Below are positions 45,096 through 54,613 of a stretch of DNA of 64,000 nucleotides, piece by piece. Position numbers and translations under genes: made by a program. Source of the DNA: Changpingibacter yushuensis. Its GTDB lineage: Bacteria; Actinomycetota; Actinomycetes; Actinomycetales; Actinomycetaceae. Where the stretch lies: NCBI RefSeq assembly GCF_014041995.1, contig NZ_CP059492.1:1798001-1862000 (forward strand), written 5' to 3'. Numbering within the stretch: position 1 is the first letter of the stretch; each line of letters begins with the position of its first letter. The notes under the pieces are model-generated. The model had not been told where the DNA came from, did no database searches, and saw only the letters and a program-made list of their open reading frames with translations.

Positions 45096-45314
45096 GATTC
45101 TCCTTATTGGTTCCGTTGCACAGAGCACTGGGGCATGTTCTCCCAGGCAATGACACATCCGTGGCCGATCTAACGGCTCAAGAAGTCTACCATGTCCGGG
45201 TTTTTCCAGCGGTTAGGCCAGTTGTGAGCTTGCCGACCGGCTTTCCTCTCTCACTGCCTTACGCCTCGCCTCACTGCCTGCCACCAATTGCCTTACGGCC
45301 CGCTATCAAACCTG

Positions 45315-46319
45315 CTAGATAGCCTTGATCTTCTTGGGATCCACCCGCCCGGCAGTGGGTACACCCAACACCTCGGCAGTTCCGCGCAGATCCTCATCCA
45401 TCTGCACTAGCAACTCATCAAGGGAGCCAAATGAGAACATCGGGCGGAGCCGCTCAATGAAGTCAATCGCCACTGATTCGCCATACAGGTTGAGGTCGGA
45501 ACGGCCAAGCACGTGAGCCTCCACTGTGCGCTCCACGCCGTCAAACTGCGGATTGGTTCCAACAGAAATCGCGGCCGGCAGGTACTCGGCGGCACTGGAG
45601 GCTGGAACGCGCCTGACAAGCCACCCGGCGTACACGCCGTCGGCTGGCACCTCACCAAGGTTGTCCCCTGTTAGGTTGGCCGTAGGAAATCCAAGTTCGC
45701 GCCCGCGTTGGAAGCCGTGAACTACCTCGCCACGAATCCGGTGAGGACGCCCCAGAACCATCGCAGCGCCGCTGACATCACCCATCGAAAGGAGTTCGCG
45801 GACCCTAGTAGATGACCAGCGATGACCGGCGTCGTCGCCTACGTCAGAGACAAGGTACACACTAAAACCTAGTTGGGAACCTAGGGCCCGTAGCATGTCA
45901 CCGTCACCAACGTTGCCCTTGCCAAACCTAGCGTCCTGGCCCACCACGATCGCTTCGGCGTGAAGCTGACCCACGAGCTGATTTGCCACGAACTCTCGGG
46001 GGCTGGCCTGTGCGTATTCGAGTGTGTAGTGCTGCACAAAGGTGGCATCAATGCCAGCGGCAGCTAGGCGATCGAGCCGGTCTCCAAGCGTCGCCACTAG
46101 GTGAATAGGGCTGTCAGGATTATGGACGGTTGCCGGATGAGGATCAAACGTTAGCGCCACGGACATGACGCCTCGTGCCTTGGCTTCAGCAACGGTCTTG
46201 GCAAGAACGGCTCGGTGGCCTTTGTGAACGCCGTCGAAAATGCCCATCGTCACCACGGTTCGGCCCAACTCGCTCGGAATATCCTCCTCGCTGTGCCAAA
46301 CCTGCATAGCGCGGCTCAC
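45315..46319 (-). CDS. ribF: Bifunctional riboflavin kinase / FAD synthetase
   Basis: Makes FMN and then FAD from riboflavin, 334 residues. The N-terminal nucleotidyltransferase domain has VTMGIFDGVHKGHRAVLAK near 24 (His residues of the HxGH-type site) and later WSSTRVRELLSMGDV; the C-terminal flavokinase domain has ELGFPTANLTGDNLGEVPA and the region IDFIERLRPMFSFGSLDEL. The GTG start overlaps the stop of the small upstream gene (GTGA); ATG 46307 is an alternative. Normally ribF follows truB in Actinobacteria; here two extra genes intervene. Confidence 0.95.
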   Translation of the reverse strand: MSRAMQVWHSEEDIPSELGRTVVTMGIFDGVHKGHRAVLAKTVAEAKARGVMSVALTFDPHPATVHNPDSPIHLVATLGDRLDRLAAAGIDATFVQHYTLEYAQASPREFVANQLVGQLHAEAIVVGQDARFGKGNVGDGDMLRALGSQLGFSVYLVSDVGDDAGHRWSSTRVRELLSMGDVSGAAMVLGRPHRIRGEVVHGFQRGRELGFPTANLTGDNLGEVPADGVYAGWLVRRVPASSAAEYLPAAISVGTNPQFDGVERTVEAHVLGRSDLNLYGESVAIDFIERLRPMFSFGSLDELLVQMDEDLRGTAEVLGVPTAGRVDPKKIKAI

Positions 46320-46531
46320 TTTGCCGACCGAAGGCCGAGATTACGCCGGCCTTCGGAAAGATCCAGATGTCCTTCAGCGCGCATTTCCTCGGCCTCGGGA
46401 GAATGCGCATGGCGCACTTCCTGATCAGAATGGTGCCCGCCGCAACCGCAGCCGCCCAGCTTTTCTTCAGCCTTAGCGTGCCCGCCGCAACCGCAGGATT
46501 CCGTGTTTGATTCATTTTGGTTCAGTTCCAC
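46316..46531 (-). CDS. Small Cys/His-rich protein with two CGCGGH motifs
   Basis: Hypothetical protein of 71 residues. Two near-identical motifs, CGCGGHAKAEEK at 13-24 and CGCGGHHSDQEVRHAH at 28-43, give six cysteines or more with four or five histidines, a pattern suited to binding zinc, copper or another soft metal. The rest is acidic, with no signal peptide or membrane segment. I do not recognise a family. The GTG start follows TAGGCT by 6 nt, so the gene seems to have a leaderless promoter of its own, and its stop overlaps the ribF start, so ribF is translated with it. Confidence 0.72.
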   Translation of the reverse strand: MELNQNESNTESCGCGGHAKAEEKLGGCGCGGHHSDQEVRHAHSPEAEEMRAEGHLDLSEGRRNLGLRSAK

Positions 46532-46537
46532 GGAACA

Positions 46538-46543
46538 AGCCTA
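46538..46543 (-). promoter_or_regulatory. -10 hexamer for the Cys/His-rich gene and ribF
   Basis: TAGGCT on the minus strand, then TGTTCC, then GTG 46531. The same hexamer and spacing occur at pgsA and dapF. Confidence 0.5.
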
Positions 46544-46582
46544 CCGTCCATAGCCCATGTAATCCCGTCCGGGCGGTCACAA

Positions 46583-46619
46583 ACAGCATGTGCCCGGATC
46601 ACATCCGGGCACATGCTGT
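46583..46619 (-). terminator. Terminator of galactarate dehydratase
   Basis: A perfect 17-bp stem (arm ACAGCATGTGCCCGGAT) with a 3-nt loop, about 33 nt past the garD stop. It separates garD from the downstream ribF unit. Confidence 0.78.
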
Positions 46620-46651
46620 GGTAAGCCTCTACGGCGCTAGCCCTGCAGCCA

Positions 46652-48166
46652 TTACGTGATAGGAGCTGGGTTGAACACGATGAAGTCGTTCTTCAGACCG
46701 TACTTCTGTGAAAACGTCTCTTTGGTCGCTGAAGCCACGTCAAGAATCAAGTTGAAGATCTCGGTGCCGACCTCGGGAATAGTCTTCTCGCCGTCCACCA
46801 CTTGTCCCGCATTGACATCGATGATGTCAAACCACTTCTTCTTGAGATCGCTCTGCGAACACACCTTGATAACAGGCGCGATATCCAGCCCATATGGCGT
46901 ACCCCGTCCGGTCATGAACACCTGAAGGGTGATTCCCGAGGCTACCTGCATGGGTCCACAGACGATGTCGGAGGCGGGTGTCGCGTTGAACATCAGTCCA
47001 TGCTTCGTAGGCAACTCTCCAGGCGAGATTACCTCAGTGATAGTGGCAGTGCCCGACTTGGCGATCGAGCCCATTGTCTTTTCGACGATGTTGGCGAGTC
47101 CACCCTTTTTGTTGCCAGGAGTAGGATTCGCAGACCTGTCCACACCGCCCTTCTCCAAGTAGCTGTCATACCAAGCCATTTCGGCTAGGAACTTTGCAGC
47201 AGTCTCCTCGTCCTCACATCGGTCAGCAATGAGATATGCTCCATCGCGCACTTCAGTGACTTCGGAAAACATGACAGTTGCACCCCCTTTGACCAGCATG
47301 TCGGAGGCGTATCCCGCACTTGGGTTTGCCGAAAGTCCGGAGAAGGCATCTGACCCACCGCATTGCATGCCAATGCAGAGCTTTGAGAGCGGCAGTGGTG
47401 TGCGTTCACGCTGGTTAAGGCGTGCCAACTTGGGCTCGGCGCAAGCCACAAGTGCCTCAATGATGGCCTCAAAGCCCTCGTAATCCTGAAGCACAACCAC
47501 GTTGTCACGATTGATCATCTCCGGAGGCAGAAGGCGCTCTGCGGTGAGCTTCTCACACCCAAGTGAAACCACCATGATCTCCCCGCCAAAGTTCGGGTTA
47601 TACATGAGGTTCTTCAGTGATCGGATCGGGATCTTCGCGTCCGGTGCGTCGATTGCGACGCCGCATCCATAGGCGTGATCGATCGGCACGATGTCGTCCG
47701 CATTGGGATACTTGGGAAGCAGTTCGTCCTTCATCTTCTTAACGGCCACGGCGAGCACGCCTTTGACGCATTGGACAGAACTCATGATGCCGAGTACGTT
47801 CTTCGTCCCAGCGAACTTATCTGGTCCGTTGTCGTAACCGAGCCACGTAGTGCGCGGTGGGTCCGGGAGTGTGACATCGCGCTTACCGGGGAACGTGTAC
47901 TCCTCGATGTCGGGTGACTGCGGGAGATCGAGCATGAACTCGTTGATCCATGAACCCTGCGCGATCGCCTCTTTCGCATAGCCAATGACCACATTGTAGC
48001 GGCGAACGATTCCACCCTTGGGTGTGTCCTCGAGAGCAATCTTGTGCGCCTGTGGGATCTCCTCACGTGCCACCACACCAGGCATCAGTTCGGTGCCAAG
48101 CGCTATTGGTTGGGTAGTAATTGCCACGTTATCCGCGGGATTCGTAATGACGTAGAGCGGCTTCAT
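46652..48166 (-). CDS. garD: Galactarate dehydratase
   Basis: Dehydrates D-galactarate (mucate) to a keto-deoxy-glucarate, 504 residues. An N-terminal SAF-like domain (PADNVAITTQPIALGTEL, near 8-90) precedes the large UxaA/GarD domain. Long stretches match enterobacterial GarD, for example GMQCGGSDAFSG, DRSANPTPGNKKGGLANIVE, MTGRGTPYGL and the C-terminus FNPAPIT. These favour GarD over altronate dehydratase UxaA. It stands alone: no transporter, aldolase or regulator is near. AGGAG precedes ATG 48166, and the gene has its own promoter region and terminator. Confidence 0.9.
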   Translation of the reverse strand: MKPLYVITNPADNVAITTQPIALGTELMPGVVAREEIPQAHKIALEDTPKGGIVRRYNVVIGYAKEAIAQGSWINEFMLDLPQSPDIEEYTFPGKRDVTLPDPPRTTWLGYDNGPDKFAGTKNVLGIMSSVQCVKGVLAVAVKKMKDELLPKYPNADDIVPIDHAYGCGVAIDAPDAKIPIRSLKNLMYNPNFGGEIMVVSLGCEKLTAERLLPPEMINRDNVVVLQDYEGFEAIIEALVACAEPKLARLNQRERTPLPLSKLCIGMQCGGSDAFSGLSANPSAGYASDMLVKGGATVMFSEVTEVRDGAYLIADRCEDEETAAKFLAEMAWYDSYLEKGGVDRSANPTPGNKKGGLANIVEKTMGSIAKSGTATITEVISPGELPTKHGLMFNATPASDIVCGPMQVASGITLQVFMTGRGTPYGLDIAPVIKVCSQSDLKKKWFDIIDVNAGQVVDGEKTIPEVGTEIFNLILDVASATKETFSQKYGLKNDFIVFNPAPIT

Positions 48167-48242
48167 CGGGCTCCTTCGGCTGCCATGCCTTCCGGACATT
48201 CATCCGGTCTCTCCTATTTCGGCACATAAGCAAGTGATCGGT

Positions 48243-48308
48243 TTGTAGACAAATATCGACAATATCGAAACGCTCGTCTATGTATGTATATAGTCTGTCC
48301 CATGTCAA
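48243..48308 (-). promoter_or_regulatory. garD promoter and possible GntR-type operator
   Basis: On the minus strand a consensus -35 TTGACA (48303-48308) is followed by an AT-rich stretch with TACATA at 18-nt spacing. Downstream lies the dyad TTGTCTACAA (48243-48252) preceded by the direct repeat CGATATTGT / CGATATTTGT. GntR-family repressors of sugar-acid genes bind such TTGT-N2-ACAA dyads, so carbon-source control is plausible. Confidence 0.42.
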
Positions 48309-48349
48309 AATGAATGAGCGGGACCTAGGACCTCACACCGGTCGAACTA

Positions 48350-49378
48350 TTACAGGCTGAGAAGAAGATCAGGCTTGAGTTTGCCTGAGCGCCGTGAGAT
48401 GAGTGCCACGGGAACACAATCGGAGAATGCCACGGCAACCTCACCTGGAGCGCAGCCCGCAGGCGCCGCGGGCCACGGCCGCTTCTCAATGAACTGCCCG
48501 TTGCGAAGCAGCGCTGCCTCTTCTCCTGAGACCTCAATGCAAGGGAAAAGTCCCCGGCACAGATCCGCGAGGCTGACCATCGGTAGAGGCTCACCTGTGG
48601 CCACGTATTCGGCGAGTGCCGGAATGGAGAAAGCATGATTCACTGTCCACGATCCAACGCGTGTGCGTCGCAAGGCGATCAGATGAGCGCCAGTGTGAAG
48701 CGAATCGCCAAGATCACGGGCCAGCGCGCGAATGTAGGTGCCAGCCGAACACTCCACAATGACGTCAAGATCCAACACGTCCACCCATTCACCATGGGCT
48801 TCCACTCGAGTGGAACTGGGTAGTCCGAGCGCCTCAAAACGTCCAATACGCACCGGACGGGCCTCAAGTTGCACCTGCGCGCCATTTCGCACCAAGTCAT
48901 AGGAGCGCTTGCCGCCCACCTTGATTGCGCTGACCGCGCTCGGAACCTGCAGAATATCGCCACGAAGTGGAGCTATTGCCGCTTCGATGCGCGCGGCAAT
49001 TTCATCCGCCGTCGCTAAGCGCTTCCCATCATCTTCGAAGACGTTGGTCAGAGAACCGCAGCCCAGGACCCGTGTGATCGCGCCCTCGGCGTCTTCCGTT
49101 GTAGTTTCGAGCCCGAGCCGAATTGTGGCCACATACTCCTTGGACGTGCCAGTCACATATTGCAGCAACTTGGTGGCTCGCCCGACACCCACGCACAGCA
49201 CGCCAGTAGCCATCGGGTCTAGCGTGCCCGCGTGCCCGACCTTTCGGGTACCCGCCAACGCACGCATCGCCCCAACCACATCGTGGCTAGTCACGCCCTG
49301 CATTTTGTCGACGACGACGAGGCCGTTCGGTTCCTCATACCCATCGCGGCTCGGCCGGGGAAGCCGCCCCCAAGGCAT
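48350..49378 (-). CDS. truB: tRNA pseudouridine(55) synthase
   Basis: Makes pseudouridine 55 in the T-loop of tRNAs, 342 residues. The catalytic Asp is in GHAGTLDPMATGVLCVGVG near 55; GLVVVDKMQGVTSHDVV precedes it and YDLVRNGAQVQLEARPVRI and the PUA-like C-terminus follow. ATG 49378 has GGAGAGAG upstream and lies about 17 residues before the conserved start. GTG 49459, which overlaps the rbfA end by 11 nt, would add a poorly conserved basic leader. It closes the rimP-nusA-ylxR-infB-rbfA-truB cluster. Confidence 0.93.
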   Translation of the reverse strand: MPWGRLPRPSRDGYEEPNGLVVVDKMQGVTSHDVVGAMRALAGTRKVGHAGTLDPMATGVLCVGVGRATKLLQYVTGTSKEYVATIRLGLETTTEDAEGAITRVLGCGSLTNVFEDDGKRLATADEIAARIEAAIAPLRGDILQVPSAVSAIKVGGKRSYDLVRNGAQVQLEARPVRIGRFEALGLPSSTRVEAHGEWVDVLDLDVIVECSAGTYIRALARDLGDSLHTGAHLIALRRTRVGSWTVNHAFSIPALAEYVATGEPLPMVSLADLCRGLFPCIEVSGEEAALLRNGQFIEKRPWPAAPAGCAPGEVAVAFSDCVPVALISRRSGKLKPDLLLSL

Positions 49379-49448
49379 CTCTCTCCGGCGATACTGCTTG
49401 GCGCCGCCGGCTGGCTCCTGCGGAGCCGAGCCAGCTTGACCGAACTCC

Positions 49449-49943
49449 TTATTCGTCACCGTCAGCCGAACCTTCTTCGGAGTCAGTGGACGCTTCCTCA
49501 GTGGACGCTTCCTCAGCGGACTCCTCAGACGACTTGTAGGGATCAGCTTCGCCAGCCCATTGTGCACCTGCGGAAGCCTTGGTGATCTCTTGGTCACGGA
49601 ACTTCGTGGCGGTCAACGCATCCTCGAATGAACGCGCCGTCTCAGGAAGTGCATCCGCAACGAATTCGATGGTGGGTGTCAGCCGGAGACCAAGACCAGC
49701 ACCGATCTGCGAGCGAATGAGTCCCTTGGCTGCGTTCAGACCGCGGCCAGCCGTCCGAAGCTCGTTCTCTGAGCCGTAGGCCGTATAGAAGATTGTGGCG
49801 TGCTGCAGATCTCCCGTCACGCGCACGTCAGTGATAGTGACGAGGTTGAGGCGGGGATCCTTGAGTTTGCTGGTCACCATCGATGCGACGATCTCATGGA
49901 TGCGCTCAGCAACGCGAGTAACACGTGGATTTGGCATGGCCAT
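49449..49943 (-). CDS. rbfA: Ribosome-binding factor A
   Basis: 30S maturation factor of 164 residues with a KH-like fold (about 1-110, RVAERIHEIVASMVTSKLKD and LGLRLTPTIEFVADALPETA). The last 50 residues are acidic and low in complexity; EEASTEEAST there comes from a 15-bp tandem duplication. AAGGGAC precedes the first ATG; a second ATG two codons on is also possible. It sits 67 nt after infB, the standard order. Confidence 0.94.
   Translation of the reverse strand: MAMPNPRVTRVAERIHEIVASMVTSKLKDPRLNLVTITDVRVTGDLQHATIFYTAYGSENELRTAGRGLNAAKGLIRSQIGAGLGLRLTPTIEFVADALPETARSFEDALTATKFRDQEITKASAGAQWAGEADPYKSSEESAEEASTEEASTDSEEGSADGDE
49486..49515. repeat. 15-bp perfect tandem duplication in rbfA
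   Basis: Two copies of GTGGACGCTTCCTCA lie head to tail at 49486-49500 and 49501-49515. They encode the repeated EEAST in the RbfA acidic tail; copy number may vary without shifting the frame. Confidence 0.85.
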
Positions 49944-50009
49944 GTCCCTTCATCTGTGGCGGCGGGCTGCCCATATGAGCAGCCCGCCGCCAATCGATTA
50001 TGCGCGTGA

Positions 50010-53003
50010 TCAGTCGCGCGGCTTTTCCTGCATTTCGTAGGTTTCAATGATGTCGCCTTCGGCGAGGTCCTTGTAGCCTAGCGTGATACCGCATTCGTAG
50101 CCTTCGCGAACTTCGGTGACGTCGTCCTTCTCGCGGCGCAATGACGCGATCTCCAACTCGGGAGCCAGAACAACGCCGTCGCGAACCAAACGTGCCTTTG
50201 TACCACGCTTGATCGTGCCGGAACGAACGATCGAACCTGCGATGTTGCCAAACTTGCCAGAGCGGAATACCTGACGGATCTCCGCGCTGCCCAGCTGGAC
50301 CTCTTCGTAGATCGGCTTGAGCATTCCCTTGAGCGCTGCCTCAACATCTTCAATCGCCTTGTAGATGACCGAGTAGAACTTCATCTCTACGCCCTCACGA
50401 TCAGCCATGTCCGTGACGCGCTCTGCCGGGCGCACGTTGAAGCCGATGATGATTGCATTGTCGACTGTTGCCAAGTTGACATCGTTCTGAGTGATTGCAC
50501 CGACGCCACGGTGGATGATCTGCAGCTGGACTTCTTCGCCAACCTCGATTTCGAGAAGCGAGGACTCCAAGGCTTCGACAGAACCGGAGGCGTCGCCCTT
50601 GAGAATGAGGTTGAGAGTCTGCATGCTCCCTTCCTTCAAAGCGTCGTTGAGGTTCTCAAGAGAGACCCGCTTGCGGCGCTTCGCCAAGGTCGCGGCGCGC
50701 TTAGCCGCCTCACGCTTATCAGCGATCTGGCGTGCCGTGCGATCGTCGTCGGAAACAAGGAAGTTGTCACCAGCCGAAGGAACAGAGGACAGACCGAGGA
50801 TCTGGACGGGACGCGACGGGCCCGCTTCCTCAACCACGTTGCCATCTTCATCGAACATGGCGCGGACTCGGCCATGTGCCGTTCCAACCACGAGCGAATC
50901 TCCAACACGCAACGTGCCGGTTTGAACCAGTGCAGTTACCACCGCACCGCGTCCTTGATCGAGTTTTGCCTCGATTGAGACGCCACGTGCCGGGCGATCC
51001 GGGTTGGCCTTCGGTTCGATCTCTGCATCGGAGACATAGAGGATTGCCTCGAGCAAGTCCTCAATGCCAATGCGCTGCTTGGCTGAAATGTCAACAAACA
51101 TCGTGTCGCCGCCGTATTCCTCGGCAACGATCCCGTATTCGGTCAGCTGTGCGCGCACCTTCTGTGGGTTCGCACCCTCGACGTCAATCTTGTTGACAGC
51201 GACGATGATGCGGACGCCTGCAGATTGTGCGTGGTTGATAGCTTCAACCGTCTGCGGCATAACGCCGTCGTCGGCAGCAACAACCAGAACCGCGATGTCG
51301 GTAACGTCCGCACCGCGAGCACGCATTTGTGTGAACGCCTCGTGGCCCGGGGTATCAATGAACGTGATGGCGCGCTGTGCACCTTCATATTCAATGGATA
51401 CCTGATAGGCGCCGATGTGCTGCGTAATGCCGCCATGCTCCGTGTCAATGACATGCGCGTGGCGAATAGCATCCAGCAACTTGGTCTTGCCGTGGTCAAC
51501 GTGGCCCATAACGGTCACGACCGGTGGACGCGGCACTAGGTTCTCTTGAGACTCCCCTGCCTCTTCGGCATCCAAATCGATGTCGAACTGCTCTAGGATC
51601 TCGCGATCCTCATCTTCAGGGGAAAGAATCTGCACATCGTAGCCCAGCTCAGCGCCAAGCAGCTTGAACGTATCCTCATCAAGAGACTGATTTACTGTAG
51701 CCATCTCGCCCATGCGGAACAGAGCAGCAATCAGACCAGCCGGGTTGGCACCAATGCGCTCGGCGAAATCGGCCAGAGAGGCTCCCGCACGAATGCGGAC
51801 AACCGTCGAGCCGTCGCCATGTGGCATATCGAGACCAGCGACCATCGGCGAAGACTGGCTTTCCCATTCTTCCCGCTTTGTCCTGCGCGACTTGCGACCG
51901 CGCGAAGGGCGACCTCCCTGACGGCCGAATGCACCCGCAGTGGAACCACCACGGGACTTTCCGCCAGAGCGAGTGAAGCCTGGACCGCCTGTACGGCCGC
52001 CGGCTGCACCACCAGCTGCTCCTGGAGCCGCTCCCTGGCCACCACGAGCCGGTGCACCACCGCGTCCGCGGCCACCCGGGCGTCCGCCAGAAGCGGGGCG
52101 CTGGGAGTCCTGATGGTTAGGCATCATGCTGGGGCTCGGCCGTGCGCCACCAGGACGCTGCGGGCGTGGAGCTGGACGTGCGCCGCCCTGAGGACGAGGA
52201 CCACCGCCGGAAGCGTTGGCGTCACGTCCGCCGTGCGGGCGCGGCATTCCCTGAGAGTTAGCAAACGGGTTGTTGCCCGGACGCGGAGCGTGTGGCTTCA
52301 CGCCACCGCCTGGCCGAGGCATTCCCTGTGAAGTGGCAAACGGGTTGTTGCCCGGACGCGGAGCGCCACCACCGGGGCGCGGCGCACCGCCACGCTGGTT
52401 GGAACCACGACCGCGCGAGTCGCGATTGTCGCGGCTATCACGGTTGTCGCGGCCGTGGTTCTCACGGTTATCACGACCCTGGCCATCACGGCTATCCCGG
52501 CCTTGACCATCCCGGCCTTGACCGCCGCGCGATGGGCGTCGCTCATCTGAGCGTGGCAGATGAGGCTTGGGAGAGTTGGCACGTGGGCGAGGACCCGGTG
52601 TTGCCGAGCTCTGTGCTGGCGCAGTCGGAGCTGACGGAGCAGACGAAAAAGCCGGCATATTCGATTCAGTTTCTACAGCCGGTGCCTGATTCTCAACCGC
52701 GGGCTTGGGTGCAGCTGGCACCTTGTCTGCTGGCTTTGGAGCAGGTTTGGCTGGCGTTTCACTCGCAATGACCGGAGTTGGCTTCGGCTGAGCCGGCGCA
52801 GCTGAAGGCGCGCGGGAAGCCGATTTCTTCTCAACGATGTCGGGATGCGACGAAACGAATTCTTGTGCCTTACGCACAACAGGAGCCTCGATCGTAGACG
52901 AGGCGGATTTAACAAACTCACCGTTCTCCTTGAGCACTTCAAGCAGTTTCTTACTTGTAATGCCCAATTCCTTGGCAAGTTCGTGGACGCGGACTTTGGC
53001 CAC
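50010..53003 (-). CDS. infB: Translation initiation factor IF-2
   Basis: GTPase that places initiator tRNA on the ribosome, 997 residues. It has the N-terminal IF2N fold ([20 protein letters not shown]), then a Pro/Ala linker and a long basic, Gly/Arg/Asp-rich region (about 150-385) with repeats such as [16 protein letters not shown] and [17 protein letters not shown] second IF2N segment precedes the G domain, with G1 [12 protein letters not shown] near 510, G3 DTPGHEAF and G4 NKID. Domains II-IV follow. The GTG start has AAAGGAG. IF-2 of this length is typical of Actinobacteria. Confidence 0.97.
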   Translation of the reverse strand: MAKVRVHELAKELGITSKKLLEVLKENGEFVKSASSTIEAPVVRKAQEFVSSHPDIVEKKSASRAPSAAPAQPKPTPVIASETPAKPAPKPADKVPAAPKPAVENQAPAVETESNMPAFSSAPSAPTAPAQSSATPGPRPRANSPKPHLPRSDERRPSRGGQGRDGQGRDSRDGQGRDNRENHGRDNRDSRDNRDSRGRGSNQRGGAPRPGGGAPRPGNNPFATSQGMPRPGGGVKPHAPRPGNNPFANSQGMPRPHGGRDANASGGGPRPQGGARPAPRPQRPGGARPSPSMMPNHQDSQRPASGGRPGGRGRGGAPARGGQGAAPGAAGGAAGGRTGGPGFTRSGGKSRGGSTAGAFGRQGGRPSRGRKSRRTKREEWESQSSPMVAGLDMPHGDGSTVVRIRAGASLADFAERIGANPAGLIAALFRMGEMATVNQSLDEDTFKLLGAELGYDVQILSPEDEDREILEQFDIDLDAEEAGESQENLVPRPPVVTVMGHVDHGKTKLLDAIRHAHVIDTEHGGITQHIGAYQVSIEYEGAQRAITFIDTPGHEAFTQMRARGADVTDIAVLVVAADDGVMPQTVEAINHAQSAGVRIIVAVNKIDVEGANPQKVRAQLTEYGIVAEEYGGDTMFVDISAKQRIGIEDLLEAILYVSDAEIEPKANPDRPARGVSIEAKLDQGRGAVVTALVQTGTLRVGDSLVVGTAHGRVRAMFDEDGNVVEEAGPSRPVQILGLSSVPSAGDNFLVSDDDRTARQIADKREAAKRAATLAKRRKRVSLENLNDALKEGSMQTLNLILKGDASGSVEALESSLLEIEVGEEVQLQIIHRGVGAITQNDVNLATVDNAIIIGFNVRPAERVTDMADREGVEMKFYSVIYKAIEDVEAALKGMLKPIYEEVQLGSAEIRQVFRSGKFGNIAGSIVRSGTIKRGTKARLVRDGVVLAPELEIASLRREKDDVTEVREGYECGITLGYKDLAEGDIIETYEMQEKPRD

Positions 53004-53070
53004 AGTTCTCCTTTGTAGGGGGCCTGCGCCACGCGCTGGCCCTTATTGCTGGCAGCTCATCGCTGGGTAC

Positions 53071-53397
53071 TCATCGGGTGCCCATCGGGTTCCTACCCGC
53101 TTTCTTGGCTTCTTGACTCGCTCCGTCATGGACGTCACGAGAAACGATTGATTCCAACCACAGGCCAATCTTTGTCATGTCGAGGTTCTGCGCACGGAGC
53201 GCACGTTCGAAAGCATGAGCACGATTGGCCCTGTTGAGGCAGCCTGGATCAGGGTGAATCCAAGCTCCCCGGCCCGGGATTGTTGCCTGTTCATCCACTT
53301 CAGCAGCGGAGTCGCGGGCAGCGATTCTTACGAGGTTCTTACGGACATCTTTGCGACGGCAGCCCACACAGGTGCGCGGGTTTGGTGACACAGTCAT
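53071..53397 (-). CDS. ylxR: YlxR family RNA-binding protein
   Basis: Small basic protein (108 residues) of the YlxR/DUF448 family, whose members act as nucleoid- or RNA-associated regulators or RNase P modulators in some bacteria. The signature TCVGCRRKDVRKNLVRI at 8-24 and GRGAWIHPDPGCLNRA near 50 are both present. It lies between nusA and infB, the conserved position. It is separated from nusA by 181 nt that include an imperfect hairpin around 53441-53466. Confidence 0.9.
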   Translation of the reverse strand: MTVSPNPRTCVGCRRKDVRKNLVRIAARDSAAEVDEQATIPGRGAWIHPDPGCLNRANRAHAFERALRAQNLDMTKIGLWLESIVSRDVHDGASQEAKKAGRNPMGTR

Positions 53398-53578
53398 TCC
53401 TTCTCTATCGCAGATGCCCTCAATATCTTAGCCTGAACAGGCAGGGTTATGCCCGTTCAGAAGCGCACGTCACGTACGTGAGACTCATGACATAGCCTCC
53501 CGTACGTTCAGTTAGACGACGACGCCAGTGCAGACGTCACCTTAGTAGTGAACTCTGGAGTAGGTTTTCCTATTCCCG

Positions 53579-54604
53579 TCACTCCTCCGGCAAGCCACGC
53601 TCCGGAGATGTGAGCCCGTTGCGAGGATCCTCAGACTCCTTACGAATGTCGATCGACCAGCCAGTCAGCTTTGCCGCCAATCGGACATTCTGCGCTTCCT
53701 TACCGATTGCAAGTGACGTTTGGCCATCAGGAACGATAGCACGCGCCTGGCGCTGATCACGGCTGAGAACATCGACTCGCAGGACCTTGGCTGGCGAAAG
53801 CGCGGCCGCAATGAACTGCCCCGGATCGTCGTCGTAATCCACAATATCGATCTTCTCACCGTTCAGTTCGGTGGTGACGGCACGAACTCGTTGCCCATTG
53901 TGACCAATGCAGGCACCCTTAGCGTTGATATCAGATTCCGACGACCACACTGCCATTTTGGTGCGATGCCCAGCTTCGCGGGCAAGAGCCACGATCTCAA
54001 CGATGCCGTCTTCGATTTCTGGAACTTCCATTTCGAAGAGGCGGCGCACAAAGTCAGGATGGGTGCGCGACAGCCGTACGGAAGCTCCACGGGGTCCCAC
54101 GGCAACTTCGAGTACCAGAGCTCGAATATGGTCACCATGACGGAAATGCTCAGTCGGGACTTGCTCTTCGCCGCGGAGGATCGCCTCGTGTTCACCGACG
54201 TCGACAAGGAGATCGCGTGATTCTCCGTTCTTGCCAGCATTCTGCTGTACGACTCCGGAGACAACCTGCCCCTGCTTGTTCTTGAAAGATCCCAGTACGC
54301 GGTCCGCCTCAGCATCGCGTAGGCGCTGGGCAATGATTGACTTCGCAGTGGCGGTGGCGATGCGGCCGAAATCTCCCGGCGTGTCGTCGAACTCACCGAT
54401 CTTCTGCTCGTTCTCATCAACTTCGGGTGCCCACACTGTGACCTTGCCCGTGATGCGGTCCATCTCCACGCGTGCACCACGAACTGCGCCCGGAACGCGT
54501 TGGTAAGCGTACAGCAACGCATCTTCTATGGCCGAAACCAGGACATCAACGCTTATCCCAAGTTCGCTCTCAACAATGCGGAGCTCGTTCATCTGAATAT
54601 CCAC
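53579..54604 (-). CDS. nusA: Transcription termination/antitermination factor NusA
   Basis: RNA polymerase-binding elongation and pausing factor, 341 residues. The N-terminal domain (about 1-105) is followed by an S1 domain (GQVVSGVVQQNAGKNGESRD near 112) and two KH domains (NAKGACIGHNGQRVRAVTTE near 230 and SLAIGKEAQNVRLAAKLTGW near 300). The C-terminal acidic repeats of E. coli NusA are absent, as in other Actinobacteria. GTG 54604 has AGGAG 6 nt upstream. It follows rimP by 9 nt. Confidence 0.96.
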   Translation of the reverse strand: MDIQMNELRIVESELGISVDVLVSAIEDALLYAYQRVPGAVRGARVEMDRITGKVTVWAPEVDENEQKIGEFDDTPGDFGRIATATAKSIIAQRLRDAEADRVLGSFKNKQGQVVSGVVQQNAGKNGESRDLLVDVGEHEAILRGEEQVPTEHFRHGDHIRALVLEVAVGPRGASVRLSRTHPDFVRRLFEMEVPEIEDGIVEIVALAREAGHRTKMAVWSSESDINAKGACIGHNGQRVRAVTTELNGEKIDIVDYDDDPGQFIAAALSPAKVLRVDVLSRDQRQARAIVPDGQTSLAIGKEAQNVRLAAKLTGWSIDIRKESEDPRNGLTSPERGLPEE

Positions 54605-54613
54605 GATGGTCTC

